Below, piece after piece: positions 16,476-24,923 of a stretch of 40,223 nt of DNA (its first letter is position 1; every line of letters starts with the position of its first letter). Source of the stretch: Arthrobacter sp. Bi83 (GTDB taxonomy: Bacteria; Actinomycetota; Actinomycetes; Actinomycetales; Micrococcaceae); contig NZ_CAKKLY010000046.1 of assembly GCF_918698095.1 (NCBI RefSeq), forward strand, positions 1-40,223, read 5' to 3'. Under the pieces are notes generated by a model that was not told where the DNA came from, did not search any database, and was given only the letters and a program-made list of their open reading frames with translations. Both the position numbers and the translations under genes were made by a program.

Positions 16476-17390
16476 CTAGGCGTCGCGGGGTGTGTTGGAT
16501 TTCGTGGGTGCCGGCGCCGTTTCCTGCTCTTCCTCCTGGGTCGCCGCCCAGCTCGCCAGAAGCCGAAGAGCGTCCGCCGTCGGTGTTCCCGGCTCCGCCG
16601 TGTAGATCAGGAGGCTCCATCCCTGATCGGCCATCAGCTCGCTGGCCTCAAACAGAAGGTCCAGGGTGCCGACGATCGGGTGGTGGAAGTGTTTGAGGCC
16701 GGTTGCGTGCCGCCGGACGTTGTGGGCGCCCCATTTGGTCCGGAACTCCTCGCTCCGGGTGGAAAGTTCACCGATCAGGTCCTGGAGGTCTTTGTCGTAC
16801 GGATCGCGGCCGGCTTCGGTCCGGAGGATCGCGACGATCGCGTCGGCAGTGCCATCCCAGTTGGGGTAGAAGAGCTCGGCCTTCCTGCGGTCCAGGAAGG
16901 CGTGGCGGGCCAGATTGACCGGCCGTTCGGCTGAGGCGTAGGCGTCAACGTGCAGCGCTCTGCCGAGCGCGTTCGCGGCGACGATGTCCATCCGGCCGTT
17001 CCGCACCAGTGCCGGGCCGCCTGTGATCGCGTCGAGGGCGAGCTGAAGGCCGGGGCGGACCACGGGGTCCCGAGGTGAGCGGCGCTGGCGGCGGCCCGGG
17101 GAGGCCGAAGTGGCCCGTGCCAGATCGAAAAGGTGCTCGCGTTCGGCTTCGTCAAGCAGAAGTGCACCCGCGATGCTGTGAAGGACCGCGTCAGACGCTC
17201 CAGTGAGATCCCCACGCTCCAAACGGGAGTAGTACTCCACGCTCATCCCGGCCAGCAGCGCGACCTCGGTACGGCGAAGCCCGGGGACGCGCCGGTTCGG
17301 CCCGGGTGCCAGACCGACCTGGTCCGGCCGCACTTTCGCCCGCCGCGTCGTGAGAAACTCACGAACTTCGTCTCGGTTCCGCTCAGTCAT
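16476..17390 (-). CDS. XRE family regulator with MmyB-like ligand-binding domain
   Basis: Regulator of 304 aa. An N-terminal Xre helix-turn-helix lies at about 38-60 (LRRTEVALLAGMSVEYYSRLERG as family core), followed by the MmyB-like PAS-type domain from about 105 to 285, including ALVRNGRMDIVAANALGRAL and LKHFHHPIVGTLDLLFEA. Such regulators often sit beside and control oxidoreductases or efflux pumps. It is divergent from a DHA2 pump with a 162-bp gap that holds a GGGGTTCCC/GGGAACCCC inverted repeat, so control of the pump is likely. The ATG at 17390 has no ribosome site but TAGTGT 6 nt upstream. Confidence 0.92.
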   Translation of the reverse strand: MTERNRDEVREFLTTRRAKVRPDQVGLAPGPNRRVPGLRRTEVALLAGMSVEYYSRLERGDLTGASDAVLHSIAGALLLDEAEREHLFDLARATSASPGRRQRRSPRDPVVRPGLQLALDAITGGPALVRNGRMDIVAANALGRALHVDAYASAERPVNLARHAFLDRRKAELFYPNWDGTADAIVAILRTEAGRDPYDKDLQDLIGELSTRSEEFRTKWGAHNVRRHATGLKHFHHPIVGTLDLLFEASELMADQGWSLLIYTAEPGTPTADALRLLASWAATQEEEQETAPAPTKSNTPRDA

Positions 17391-17396
17391 GACACA

Positions 17397-17402
17397 ACAC
17401 TA
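17397..17402 (-). promoter_or_regulatory. -10 hexamer TAGTGT for leaderless MmyB-type gene
   Basis: TAGTGT reads 17402 to 17397 on the minus strand, 6 nt before the ATG at 17390. Confidence 0.5.
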
Positions 17403-17421
17403 CGAGCGGTTTCTCTAGCGT

Positions 17422-17459
17422 GGGGTTCCCCGCCAGGACACCCCTCAGGAGGGAACCCC
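17422..17459. promoter_or_regulatory. Inverted repeat, candidate operator in the pump/regulator gap
   Basis: GGGGTTCCC (17422-17430) and GGGAACCCC (17451-17459) form a perfect 9-bp inverted repeat with centres about 29 bp apart, close to three helical turns. It lies between the divergent MmyB-type gene and efflux pump gene. It could instead fold as a hairpin in RNA. Confidence 0.45.
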
Positions 17460-17552
17460 GCCCGCGCGGATGATGAGGTTCGATAGTGGAAGCGGCCCGA
17501 CACCGCCTCAGGGCCAATCCCAGCCCCCAGCCATCTCCTCCAGAGGAAAACC

Positions 17553-18992
17553 TTGTCTCAACGCGAAACAACAAGCCCCTCCCCGGTTCCCGTTCCGGTC
17601 ACGACTGATGGGCCACAGGCGCGAGTCACACTAGTGCTGGCCTCTCTCGGGTTCTTCCTCATCACTCTCGACATCCTGATCGTGAACCTCGCGCTGACCA
17701 GCATCGGCAAGGAACTCGGCGGCGGAACCGCCGGCCAGCAGTGGGTCATCGATACCTACACACTCATGTTCGCAGCGTTGCTGCTGTTCGCGGGAAACCT
17801 CTCGGACCGGATCGGCGCGAAAAGGGCCTTCGGAATCGGTATCGCCGTGTTCCTGGTGGCCTCGATCGCCTGCGCCATCGCGCCGACTGCGGGCTTGCTG
17901 ATCGCCGCGCGCGCCGTCCAGGGTGGTGCAGCGTCGGTCATGCTTCCCGCCTCAATGGCATTGATCCGGCAGGCCTTCCCCGACCCGAGACGTCGCGCAC
18001 ACGCCCTCGGGATCTGGGCCGTCGGCGGCGCCGTCGCCGGGGCCGTGGGTCCACTTGTCGGCGGCCTGCTCACGACCATCAACTGGCGACTCGTGTTCGC
18101 GATCAACCTTCCCGTCTGCATCGCAATGCTCGTACTCCTGGCCTCCGTCGCCACCTCGCCGCGCCGGCCGGTTTCCTTCGACTGGGCCGGACAGACCACA
18201 GCGATCATCGCCCTGACCGCGTTGATGTACGGCCTCATCACCGGAGGAGCTGAGGGCTTCAGTTCGATGCCAGTCGTGCTGAGCCTGACAACCGCAGCCG
18301 CGGGCATCACGGGATTTCTCCTGATCCAGGCGCGCGGCCGGCACCCCATGATGCCCTTGGAGTTGTTCCGCTCTTCCGGAATGCGAGTGTCCCTTGCTGT
18401 CGGGTTTTCGTTCATGGCGAGCCATTTCGGTACCGTCTTCGTACTCAGCCTCTTCCTCCAACAACACCTCGGACTGACACCGCTTCAGGCCGGACTCGTC
18501 TTCCTGCCCTCCGCGGCGTTCAGCGTCGTTGGAAACATCGTCAGTGGAACTTTCGCAAACCGTTTCGGGCCCCGGACGCCAATCGTTCTCGGATTGACGA
18601 TTATGATCCTTGGGCTCACCGCCATGATTATCACGGCACCGATGGGGTCCCCGCTCCTGGTGGGAGCCTTCCTGATCCTCACCGGCTCCGGCGGATCAGT
18701 TGCGATGCCGCAAGTCACCTCCGTTGTCCTCGCGAGCGCGCCAAGTGAGAAGGCGGGCACCGCAAGTGCCGTGTTCAACACCTTTCGGCAGGTCGGCGGC
18801 GCTGTCGCCATCGCTGTCTTCGGCGCCCTTATCGCCGACCGCTCCAACTTCGTCCACGGGATGCAGGTCAGCTTCATCATCGCCGCATCCCTGCTCTCGC
18901 TCACCGCACTCGCAGCCCTTTCCGTCCTCCGGCCGGCCACCGACACTCAAACGTCTCCCTCACACCGCACGCCTCTGAAAAAGGTCCCATAA
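17553..18992 (+). CDS. MFS drug efflux transporter (DHA2 / EmrB-QacA type)
   Basis: Membrane transporter of 479 aa with about 14 TM segments, which exports hydrophobic or cationic drugs by proton antiport. The DHA2 signature is clear: LDILIVNLALTSIGKELGG in TM1, WVIDTYTLMFAALLL in TM2, LSDRIGAKRAF (motif A) and GPLVGGLL (motif C). It uses a TTG start at 17553 with AGAGGAAAA just upstream. It is divergent from an MmyB-type regulator, the common arrangement for inducible efflux. The substrate is unknown. No clear terminator follows. Confidence 0.92.
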   Translation: MSQRETTSPSPVPVPVTTDGPQARVTLVLASLGFFLITLDILIVNLALTSIGKELGGGTAGQQWVIDTYTLMFAALLLFAGNLSDRIGAKRAFGIGIAVFLVASIACAIAPTAGLLIAARAVQGGAASVMLPASMALIRQAFPDPRRRAHALGIWAVGGAVAGAVGPLVGGLLTTINWRLVFAINLPVCIAMLVLLASVATSPRRPVSFDWAGQTTAIIALTALMYGLITGGAEGFSSMPVVLSLTTAAAGITGFLLIQARGRHPMMPLELFRSSGMRVSLAVGFSFMASHFGTVFVLSLFLQQHLGLTPLQAGLVFLPSAAFSVVGNIVSGTFANRFGPRTPIVLGLTIMILGLTAMIITAPMGSPLLVGAFLILTGSGGSVAMPQVTSVVLASAPSEKAGTASAVFNTFRQVGGAVAIAVFGALIADRSNFVHGMQVSFIIAASLLSLTALAALSVLRPATDTQTSPSHRTPLKKVP

Positions 18993-19160
18993 GAAGCCGA
19001 CCCCGCGAAGAAGGCCCCTCAGCACAGCAGGCTTACCTCGCGGCGTCCCAAATGCTGTTTCCTAACGGGACGGCCGGGGGATGCGAGCACGCCAAATAGT
19101 GCCGCGAAAAACGGGCCATATAGTCCTGCGATTCACACCGCGAGGGTGCCTTATCTGCGA

Positions 19161-19345
19161 TCTCGTAGGCGTCTCACAACCCTTGAGATACGACACGTCT
19201 CACCGACTGAACGACCGCGGCGACGGCAGTGCCTTAGTTTTCGTGGAATCGTTGGAGTTCGTCCGCGGCTCGTAACTACGTCTCACAACCTTCTGGTTGA
19301 ATCGCTGTATCCACCGTTAGTTACGAGACACATCTCTGATTTCGC
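19161..19345. other. Recombination-site-like array of repeats
   Basis: The 18993-19488 gap holds no gene but is repeat-rich. CGTCTCACAACC occurs twice (19170-19181, 19279-19290), 109 bp apart, and ACGTCTCACC once more at 19194-19204. The first copy pairs imperfectly with TTGAGATACG. CTCGTAACTA (19269-19278) and TAGTTACGAG (19318-19327) are a perfect 10-bp inverted repeat. The number, size and spacing resemble a Tn3-family res site. No resolvase gene remains nearby, so the identity is tentative. Confidence 0.35.
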
Positions 19346-19488
19346 AGTTCCAAATGGGGGATTGTGGTCATGACTGCCTGCGTAGCATTCGGATCTACGC
19401 TGCCGCTTTTGAGCCCCGTCGCTTGCGAAAGAACTGGACTAACTGCCGACGGCGGTTGCCTCAGGACCCGCCGTCGGGCATTCCGGCA

Positions 19489-20693
19489 TCAAAGCCCGGC
19501 CGGCGCGGGCGGGTTCCGGGCGGCGATGAGGGTGGTGATCCAGACGAGGGCGGCGAGCACGGCGTAGCCGGCGGTGATGACGGGGAGGCTCAGGACCCGG
19601 CTGGCCTGTCCGGCGATGAGGCTGGGGACGGCGGACCCGGTGTACGAGATAGCGTAGATCACGGCAAGCAGGCCGGCGCGCTCCCGGGGGAGCGCCTCGG
19701 GCAGGAGAGTGTTCATGCTGCCGGAGGTGGCGATCCCCATCCCGATGCCGCCGACGACGCCCGCACCGATATACAAGCCAAGGATGCCGGCGGTGCTGGC
19801 GAACGTGAGGCCGATGCCTGCGGCGGCGACGAGCGTCATCCCGGTGCGCTGCGCGGCCGCGGGTGTGAAACGCCCGGCGATGAACCCGCCGAGGAAGCTC
19901 GGCGCCATGTAGGAGGCGAATACGGCGGCCGCGACGAGCGGACTGTGCGAGCCGAGATCCTCGGCCGCGATGGAGGGGCCGAACGAGGTGAAGTAGCCAC
20001 CGAACGCCCAGGTGGCGACAAAGACGCCGGAGGCGAGGGGCAGGTAGGGGCGGGACGCGTTGGGAACGACGAGCCGTGGGATCAGTGAGGACCAGGCGCC
20101 GGCGGTGCGGGTGACGGTCTCGGGGCGGGTGGCGAGGGCGATCGCGCAGCCGAGCAGGATCACGGCGAACACGCAGAAGGTGAGCTCGCGCGGGGCCGGC
20201 GCGAACTGGACGAGCACCCCGGAGATGAAGACGCCGAGGGCGAGGCCGACGGTGGCGCCGGCAGTGGTGACGGCCGCGACAAGCCACCTGGGGCGCCGGG
20301 GTGCGGTGTCGACGATGTAGGCGCCGATGGCGCAGGAGGCCAGGCCGGCGGCAAGTCCTTGAAGGGCCCGGCCGAGCAGGAGCGGGAGGGAGCTGTGGAC
20401 CCACAGCAGGGTGAGGCAGCCGGCGATGGCGATCAGGAGCGCGGCAATCGAGACCGGACGGCGCCCGTGGTGGTTGGAGAGCCGGCCGAGGACGAGCAGG
20501 GCGAACACGGCGCAGACGAAGTAGGTTACGGCGGCCAGCGAGAACTGGTCATTGGTAAGGCCGTCGGCACTCCGGTAGGTGTCGTAGAGGGGAATGGCTG
20601 CGGCTCCGGCGGCGAACACCGAGACGAACGAGACGGTGGCCGCGACGAAGCCGCGCCCTTCGGCGGGGGCGGCGTGGGATGTGTTTGGGTCAT
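19489..20693 (-). CDS. MFS transporter with apparent frameshift at the start
   Basis: About 400 aa with 12 TM segments, a sugar-porter-unlike MFS of the Bcr/YfcJ type. FALLVLGRLSNHHGRRPVSI is motif A and RALQGLAAGLASCAIGAYIV the TM4 region. The ATG at 20693, with TAAGGA 6 nt upstream and 15 bp after the aldo/keto reductase stop, is the natural start, but it is out of frame with the body. One extra C in the C5 run (G5 at 20665-20669) would join MTQTHPTPPP to AEGRGFVAATVSF perfectly. So it is a pseudogene, a phase-variable gene or a sequencing error. An in-frame GTG at 20619 would cut TM1. The substrate is unknown. Confidence 0.75.
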
Positions 20694-20708
20694 GTGCTTC
20701 CTTAGGCG

Positions 20709-21695
20709 TCAGCGGTTGACGAATCCCAGATGCTGGTCGTTGTAGCGGGCGCCCTGCACACCGATCCGCCGCGCGAGCGCGGCGAGATCTGCGGCCTCGT
20801 CCGCGGACAGGGCCACGGCCGTGGCGCCGGCGTTCTCTTCGATTCGGGGGGTGCTGCGCGTGCCCGGAATGGGCACAATCCATGGCTGCTGCGCGAGCAG
20901 CCACGCCAACGCGATCTGCGCAGGGGTGGTGCCCTTGCTGCGGGCGAGGCCGGTGACGTGCTCGACGAGCGCGGCGTTCGCGGACCTGTTCTCCTGGGTG
21001 AAGCGGGGGATCGTGGCGCGGACGTCGCCCTCAGCGAAGGTGGTGGCCGTGTCGACGGTGCCGGTGAGGAAGCCCTTGCCGAGCGGACTGAACGGCACGA
21101 AGCCGATGCCCAGCTCAGCGAGCGCCGGAAGCACCTCCGCCTCGGGGTCGCGGGTCCACAGGGAGTACTCGCTCTGGACCGCCGTCACCGGCTGCACCTC
21201 GTGCGCACGACGGATGGTCTGGGCCGATGCTTCCGACAGTCCGAAGTGCCGGACCTTGCCTTCTGCAATCAGCTCGCCGACGGTGCCGGCGACATCCTCG
21301 ATGGGAACGCTGGGATCGACGCGGTGCTGGTAGAACAGGTCGATTACATCGGTCCGGAGACGCTTCAGTGAGGCGTCAGCGACGCGGCGGATCTGCTCGG
21401 GCCGGCTGTCCAGGCCGATGCTCTTACCGCCCTCGATGCGCCACCCGAACTTGGTGGCGACCTGTACCTGGTGGCGGATCGGCTCCAAAGCCTCACCGAC
21501 CAGCTCCTCGTTCAGATACGGTCCATACACCTCGGCGGTGTCGAAGAAGGTCACCCCGAGGTCGTATGCGGAGCGGATCACAGCGATCATGTCCTCGCGG
21601 CTGCCAGGGTTGGGCCCGTAGCTTTGCGACATGCCCATGCAGCCCAAGCCGACCGCAGAGACGGTCAGGCCTTGTCCGAGAGTACGTGTGTGCAT
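20709..21695 (-). CDS. Aldo/keto reductase
   Basis: Reductase of 328 aa of the AKR11/13 type. The catalytic tetrad is complete: Asp52 and Tyr57 (FFDTAEVYG), Lys82 (QVATKFGW) and His124 (LFYQHRVDP). The cofactor segment is VPIPGTRSTPRIEENAG. The ATG at 21695 follows GGAGACTAAACC. It is the middle gene of a cupin-AKR-MFS minus-strand cluster: the cupin is 74 bp upstream and the MFS start 15 bp downstream. The set suggests modification and export of a carbonyl-type compound. The reaction is inferred only from the family. Confidence 0.92.
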   Translation of the reverse strand: MHTRTLGQGLTVSAVGLGCMGMSQSYGPNPGSREDMIAVIRSAYDLGVTFFDTAEVYGPYLNEELVGEALEPIRHQVQVATKFGWRIEGGKSIGLDSRPEQIRRVADASLKRLRTDVIDLFYQHRVDPSVPIEDVAGTVGELIAEGKVRHFGLSEASAQTIRRAHEVQPVTAVQSEYSLWTRDPEAEVLPALAELGIGFVPFSPLGKGFLTGTVDTATTFAEGDVRATIPRFTQENRSANAALVEHVTGLARSKGTTPAQIALAWLLAQQPWIVPIPGTRSTPRIEENAGATAVALSADEAADLAALARRIGVQGARYNDQHLGFVNR

Positions 21696-21769
21696 GGTTT
21701 AGTCTCCGTTGTGGTCGGTGGTCTGTTCGTGGTGCTTCCCGCGTCGATGGGACTCGAGCGAGGGGTCAG

Positions 21770-22177
21770 TCAGGACTGGGTGCCGTTGTACTCGTTGTCG
21801 GTGATGTGTTCGAGCCAGGTGGTGGTCGTGGCCGGGTCATCACCGTTCTCCAGCATGGCGATGTGCTCCATGAAGCAGCCGGGTGCGGCGGCGTGCCAGT
21901 GTTCTTCGCCGGGCGGGGTGTACAGGGTCTGGCCGGGGTGGACCTCGATGATGCTGCCGTCGCGGCCGCCGAACCGGGCGACGCCCTGGGTAACCCGGAG
22001 GTACTGTCCGCGGGCGTGGGAGTGCCAGGCGGTGCGGGCGCCGGGGGCGAACCGCACGGTCGCGACGATCATGCGCTGATCGCTTTCGTGGGGAAGCGCG
22101 ATGGGGTCCAGCCACACATCGCCGACAAACTGCTCGGGCGGATTCTTGCCGGTGGGGTTGGTGGGTTCGACGTTCAT
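21770..22177 (-). CDS. Cupin protein, hydroxynitrile-lyase-like metal site
   Basis: Single cupin of 135 aa. The metal ligands are all present: His52, His54 and Gln58 in WHSHARGQ, and His93 in EEHWH. This HxH-x3-Q...H pattern is that of Mn-dependent cupin hydroxynitrile lyases and relatives, whose physiological role in bacteria is usually unknown. The ATG at 22177 follows AAGGAGCACGC and overlaps the stop of a 34-codon regulator remnant (ATGA), so translation may be coupled. It heads the cupin-AKR-MFS cluster. Confidence 0.88.
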   Translation of the reverse strand: MNVEPTNPTGKNPPEQFVGDVWLDPIALPHESDQRMIVATVRFAPGARTAWHSHARGQYLRVTQGVARFGGRDGSIIEVHPGQTLYTPPGEEHWHAAAPGCFMEHIAMLENGDDPATTTTWLEHITDNEYNGTQS

Positions 22178-22278
22178 GCGTGCTCCTTGCTGGCGGTGGA
22201 AGTCGATTCGGTCGCCGCCCAGCTGAGCTTCGCACGCCGGGCGGCGGGGAACTCACAAATCGCGGTGCGGTTGTCCAT
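22176..22278 (-). pseudogene. N-terminal remnant of an MmyB-type XRE regulator
   Basis: A 34-codon frame starts MDNRTAICEFPAARRAKLS, closely like the start of MmyB-type regulators (the intact one in this window has 'REFLTTRRAKV' at the same place). The helix-turn-helix never follows. The frame ends in TGA inside the ATGA overlap with the cupin start. It is probably what remains of a regulator deleted internally, now serving as a leader peptide or as nothing. Confidence 0.55.
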
Positions 22279-22351
22279 GCCGACCACGCTACAAACTCAT
22301 CCGGTCCTGAGGGAGTCCCTGTCAGTACCACGCTTCGCCAGCCCACCTATC

Positions 22352-22489
22352 GGCAGGGTCTCCTACACCGCGGAGCCCGGGTCCACGTCCGAAGAGGCCT
22401 TGTGCCTGCTGGCATCCTGGGCGGCCACCGAGTTCCCCCGCACGCCCAAGCCCCGGTCGCCCGAGCTCCAGCCAAAAGCCGAAGCCTGA
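22352..22489 (+). pseudogene. C-terminal remnant of an MmyB-type XRE regulator
   Basis: On the plus strand YTAEPGSTSEEALCLLASWA (from 22364) followed by AT matches the end of the intact regulator at 16476-17390, which has YTAEPGTPTADALRLLASWA. Nothing upstream in frame is recognisable, and it overlaps the 3' end of the GH15 gene on the other strand. Its orientation is opposite to the N-terminal scrap at 22176-22278, so one ancestral gene would need an inversion, or two regulators were lost. Confidence 0.55.
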
Positions 22490-24279
22490 CCAGCGTCACG
22501 GAGGGCCAGGGCCGCCTGAATCAGCGCGGCGTGCGTCAGTGCCTGGGGGTAGTTGCCGAGATAAGCCCCTGTGGCAGGGTCGATTTCCTCACTGAAAAGG
22601 CCCAGCGGATTGGCGATCGCCAGAAGAGCCTCGAACAACTCCGTGGCCTCAGCTGCCCTTCCCGTCAGGGCAAGGGCCTGCACGAGCCAGAACGAGCAGG
22701 GCAGGAAGGCGCCCTCATCCCCGGGCAGTCCGTCCTGGCCTGGCGGGTAGCGGTAGAGGAACGGGTAGCCGGCCGACAGCTCCGTCCACACAGCGTCCAC
22801 CGTGCCCCGCAGGCCTTCAGAGTCCGGCGACTCGAAGCCGGTCACAGGCAGGATCAGCAGAGCCGAGTCGAGATCGCCGGACCCGTACGAGCGGGTGTAC
22901 GAGTTCCGGGCAGTGTCGAATCCGCGGGTCCTGATCTCGGCGGCCAGATCGTTTCTCGCTGTTTCCCACCGGCCCCGCCGCCTGGCGCTGACTTGATGCG
23001 AGCGGGCAATTCGCAGTGCCCGGTCCAGGGCGAGCCAGCCCATCACCTTGGAGTGCACGTGCTGTGCCGCATCGCCTCGGATTTCCCAGATGCCGGCATC
23101 CGGTTCCGGCCAGCGCCGCGCCACGAGATCGGTGAAGCCGCGCAGCGCCCGCCACGTCTCCGAATTCAGCCTGTGCCCCTGCCGGACGAGGTTCCACGCG
23201 GCGTCCAGGACCCAGCCGTAGCCGTCGAGCTGGTGCTGGTGGGCGGCTCCGTTGCCCACCCTCACAGGAGCGCTGCCCAGGTACCCGGGCCAGTTCTGAA
23301 GGGTGCGCTCGCGGGGGACGTGTCCTCCGGTCAGAGTGAACAGGGCAGGGAGCCGGGGCCGCTGCAGCCTGCTGGCGTGCAGGAGCCAGTTCAGGAAGTT
23401 CAGGGCCTCGCCGTCCTTGCCCAGCCCGAGGAAGGCGGCGATGCCGATGCTGGCGTCCCGGGGCCAGGCGTACCTGTAATCCCAGTTCCGAATGCCGCCG
23501 GGGTCCTCGGGCAAGGACGTCGTGGGTGCAGCCACGGGCGCGCCCGAGGGGGAGTAGGTCAGAAGTTTCAGCGTCAGCAGGCTCCGCAGGACCGGTTCGC
23601 GGAACGGGACATCCTGGCTGATGCCTGACGCCCATTCCCGCCAGCGGCTTTCGTCGGCTTCCACAAGGTCCCAGGCGGTCTCGGGATCGACGAAGATCAG
23701 TGGTTCCGCGTAGGCCAGGGCGAGCACCATCACGACCGGACGGCCGGGCACAACGGTGATTTCCGTCGTCGTACCGGGTTCCACCCTTAGCCCGCCGCTG
23801 CAGCCGAGCGACATGGCCAGGGCGCCCCATTCGCAGGCCAGGTGCTGTCCCTGCCGGACCCGGGGGCGGAGATGGCGCTCGCCGAAGCGCGGGTCAAAGT
23901 CGACGGCGGCCGCTGCCGGTGCGCCCTCGGCGGTCAGCCGCCGGATGAGAAGAGTCGTGGGTAACAGCCCGCCGGATACCTCCGCCACCATCGCTTCGGT
24001 GAGTGACAGGGTGCCGCCGTCGGTGGCCCAAACCGTCTCGAGCGTGGCGGTGTGCGGCCGGTAGCGGCGGACAAGGCGCTTGGCGGGCAGGACGGGGCCG
24101 GCGCGGAAGCTGCCGGCCTCGGGGCCGCCGAGCAGGGCGCCGAACACGGGATCGCCGTCGAAGGTTGGCGCGCAGAGCCAGTCGATGCCGCCGTCGGCCG
24201 AGACCAGAGCCGCCGTGCGCGTATCGCCGAGCAGCCCGTAATCCGAAAGGGCAGGGGAGTTCATGTTGCCGGCTTCCAT
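22363..24279 (-). CDS. Glycoside hydrolase family 15 (glucoamylase/trehalase type)
   Basis: Cytoplasmic alpha-glucosidase-type enzyme of 638 aa. An N-terminal beta-sandwich (ALSDYGLLGDTRTAALVSAD, residues 10-29, then GGIDWLCAP) precedes the (alpha/alpha)6 barrel. The GH15 motifs are present: NWDYRYAWPRDAS (265-277), GIWEIRG with the general-acid Glu399, and SEEIDPATGAYLGNYPQ with the base near Glu565. No signal peptide. Such proteins in Actinobacteria are trehalases or isomaltose/glucoside hydrolases, and the substrate is not settled by sequence. The ATG at 24279 has AAGGTGG 7 nt upstream. A small membrane protein gene precedes it by 32 bp. The last 40 residues after LIQAALALRDAG are strain-specific in appearance. 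Confidence 0.92.
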   Translation of the reverse strand: MEAGNMNSPALSDYGLLGDTRTAALVSADGGIDWLCAPTFDGDPVFGALLGGPEAGSFRAGPVLPAKRLVRRYRPHTATLETVWATDGGTLSLTEAMVAEVSGGLLPTTLLIRRLTAEGAPAAAAVDFDPRFGERHLRPRVRQGQHLACEWGALAMSLGCSGGLRVEPGTTTEITVVPGRPVVMVLALAYAEPLIFVDPETAWDLVEADESRWREWASGISQDVPFREPVLRSLLTLKLLTYSPSGAPVAAPTTSLPEDPGGIRNWDYRYAWPRDASIGIAAFLGLGKDGEALNFLNWLLHASRLQRPRLPALFTLTGGHVPRERTLQNWPGYLGSAPVRVGNGAAHQHQLDGYGWVLDAAWNLVRQGHRLNSETWRALRGFTDLVARRWPEPDAGIWEIRGDAAQHVHSKVMGWLALDRALRIARSHQVSARRRGRWETARNDLAAEIRTRGFDTARNSYTRSYGSGDLDSALLILPVTGFESPDSEGLRGTVDAVWTELSAGYPFLYRYPPGQDGLPGDEGAFLPCSFWLVQALALTGRAAEATELFEALLAIANPLGLFSEEIDPATGAYLGNYPQALTHAALIQAALALRDAGQASAFGWSSGDRGLGVRGNSVAAQDASRHKASSDVDPGSAV

Positions 24280-24311
24280 TTTGCGTCCACCTTCTCTCGA
24301 GCTGACAGGCG

Positions 24312-24788
24312 TCAATGGACCGTGAGGAGCAGTCCCAGCATGGAGCCGTAGATCACGTGGGCTGCCATGGCTACGGCCGGCGTCTGAATCCCGTAGTTCA
24401 AAGCCAACAGGCCCGGCGGCTCCAGCACCGCCCGGCTCGCCGGACCGGCTCTGGTGGTGGCCATTCGGGGATGAACCCCGGGCAGCAGGGGCAGGATGAC
24501 CGTCAGCGCCACCGCAACGTGCAGGAGCCCCAGCAGTGCGCCGATCCACCATGTGGCCCTGCCCAACAGCGCGAAGACCGCCGCGTATCCGAGTGCGAAG
24601 GCCTGCCCCGCGGCCAGGTGGATGAAGAACCCTGCAACGCGCGCCTTGTCCGGGTCCGGGGTGACAAGGGTGCCGAGGACCAGAGGCAGATCGAGCCGGG
24701 TCCATCCGGCCATCTGGGAGGCAATCATCACCACGGTCAGGGCTGCGGTGGCGAGCAGACCGAACAGGGCCCAGCCTTGCCAGTCCAT
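24312..24788 (-). CDS. Conserved membrane protein, four TM segments
   Basis: Membrane protein of 158 aa. Hydrophobic stretches lie at about 5-25 (GWALFGLLATAALTVVMIAS), 52-75, 79-98 (GALLGLLHVAVALTVILPLL) and 135-157 (MAAHVIYGSMLGLLL), consistent with four TM helices. A conserved-looking FIHLAAGQAFALGYAAVFALL lies at about 52-72. No catalytic motif. It precedes the GH15 gene in the same direction by 32 bp and may be co-transcribed. The ATG at 24788 follows a GGAGGCGGGG stretch. The in-frame extension to 24902 covers the predicted promoter. Confidence 0.82.
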   Translation of the reverse strand: MDWQGWALFGLLATAALTVVMIASQMAGWTRLDLPLVLGTLVTPDPDKARVAGFFIHLAAGQAFALGYAAVFALLGRATWWIGALLGLLHVAVALTVILPLLPGVHPRMATTRAGPASRAVLEPPGLLALNYGIQTPAVAMAAHVIYGSMLGLLLTVH

Positions 24789-24877
24789 TTCAATCCCCGC
24801 CTCCCTGTTGCCTGCGCGTGGGTGACACGGGTTGCGCTTGCGCCGTTCCCATGATCTTTCTAAAACTAGATTCTTTA

Positions 24878-24907
24878 ACTTTAGAGGGGGGATGGGCGGC
24901 AAATCAA
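24878..24907 (-). promoter_or_regulatory. Possible promoter of the membrane protein-GH15 pair
   Basis: TTGATT (24907-24902), 18 nt, then TAAAGT (24883-24878) on the minus strand, within an AT-rich island. A TCTAAA/TTTAGA inverted repeat (24859-24864, 24880-24885) overlaps the -10 and may be an operator. Confidence 0.4.
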
Positions 24908-24923
24908 GGGCCGACGGCGGCGG

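Noticed and set aside
19354..20088. 244-codon plus-strand frame next to the res-like array (possible resolvase)
   Set aside because: Gly/Asp/Arg-rich antisense of the MFS gene; no serine-recombinase motif at the N-terminus.
21227..22489. 420-codon plus-strand open frame
   Set aside because: It lies opposite an aldo/keto reductase and a cupin with full catalytic motifs. Only its last 41 codons, a regulator remnant, resemble protein; the rest is low-complexity Arg/Pro/Ser typical of antisense frames.
22180..23628. 482-codon plus-strand open frame
   Set aside because: Antisense to the GH15 gene, whose motifs are intact; no recognisable domain.
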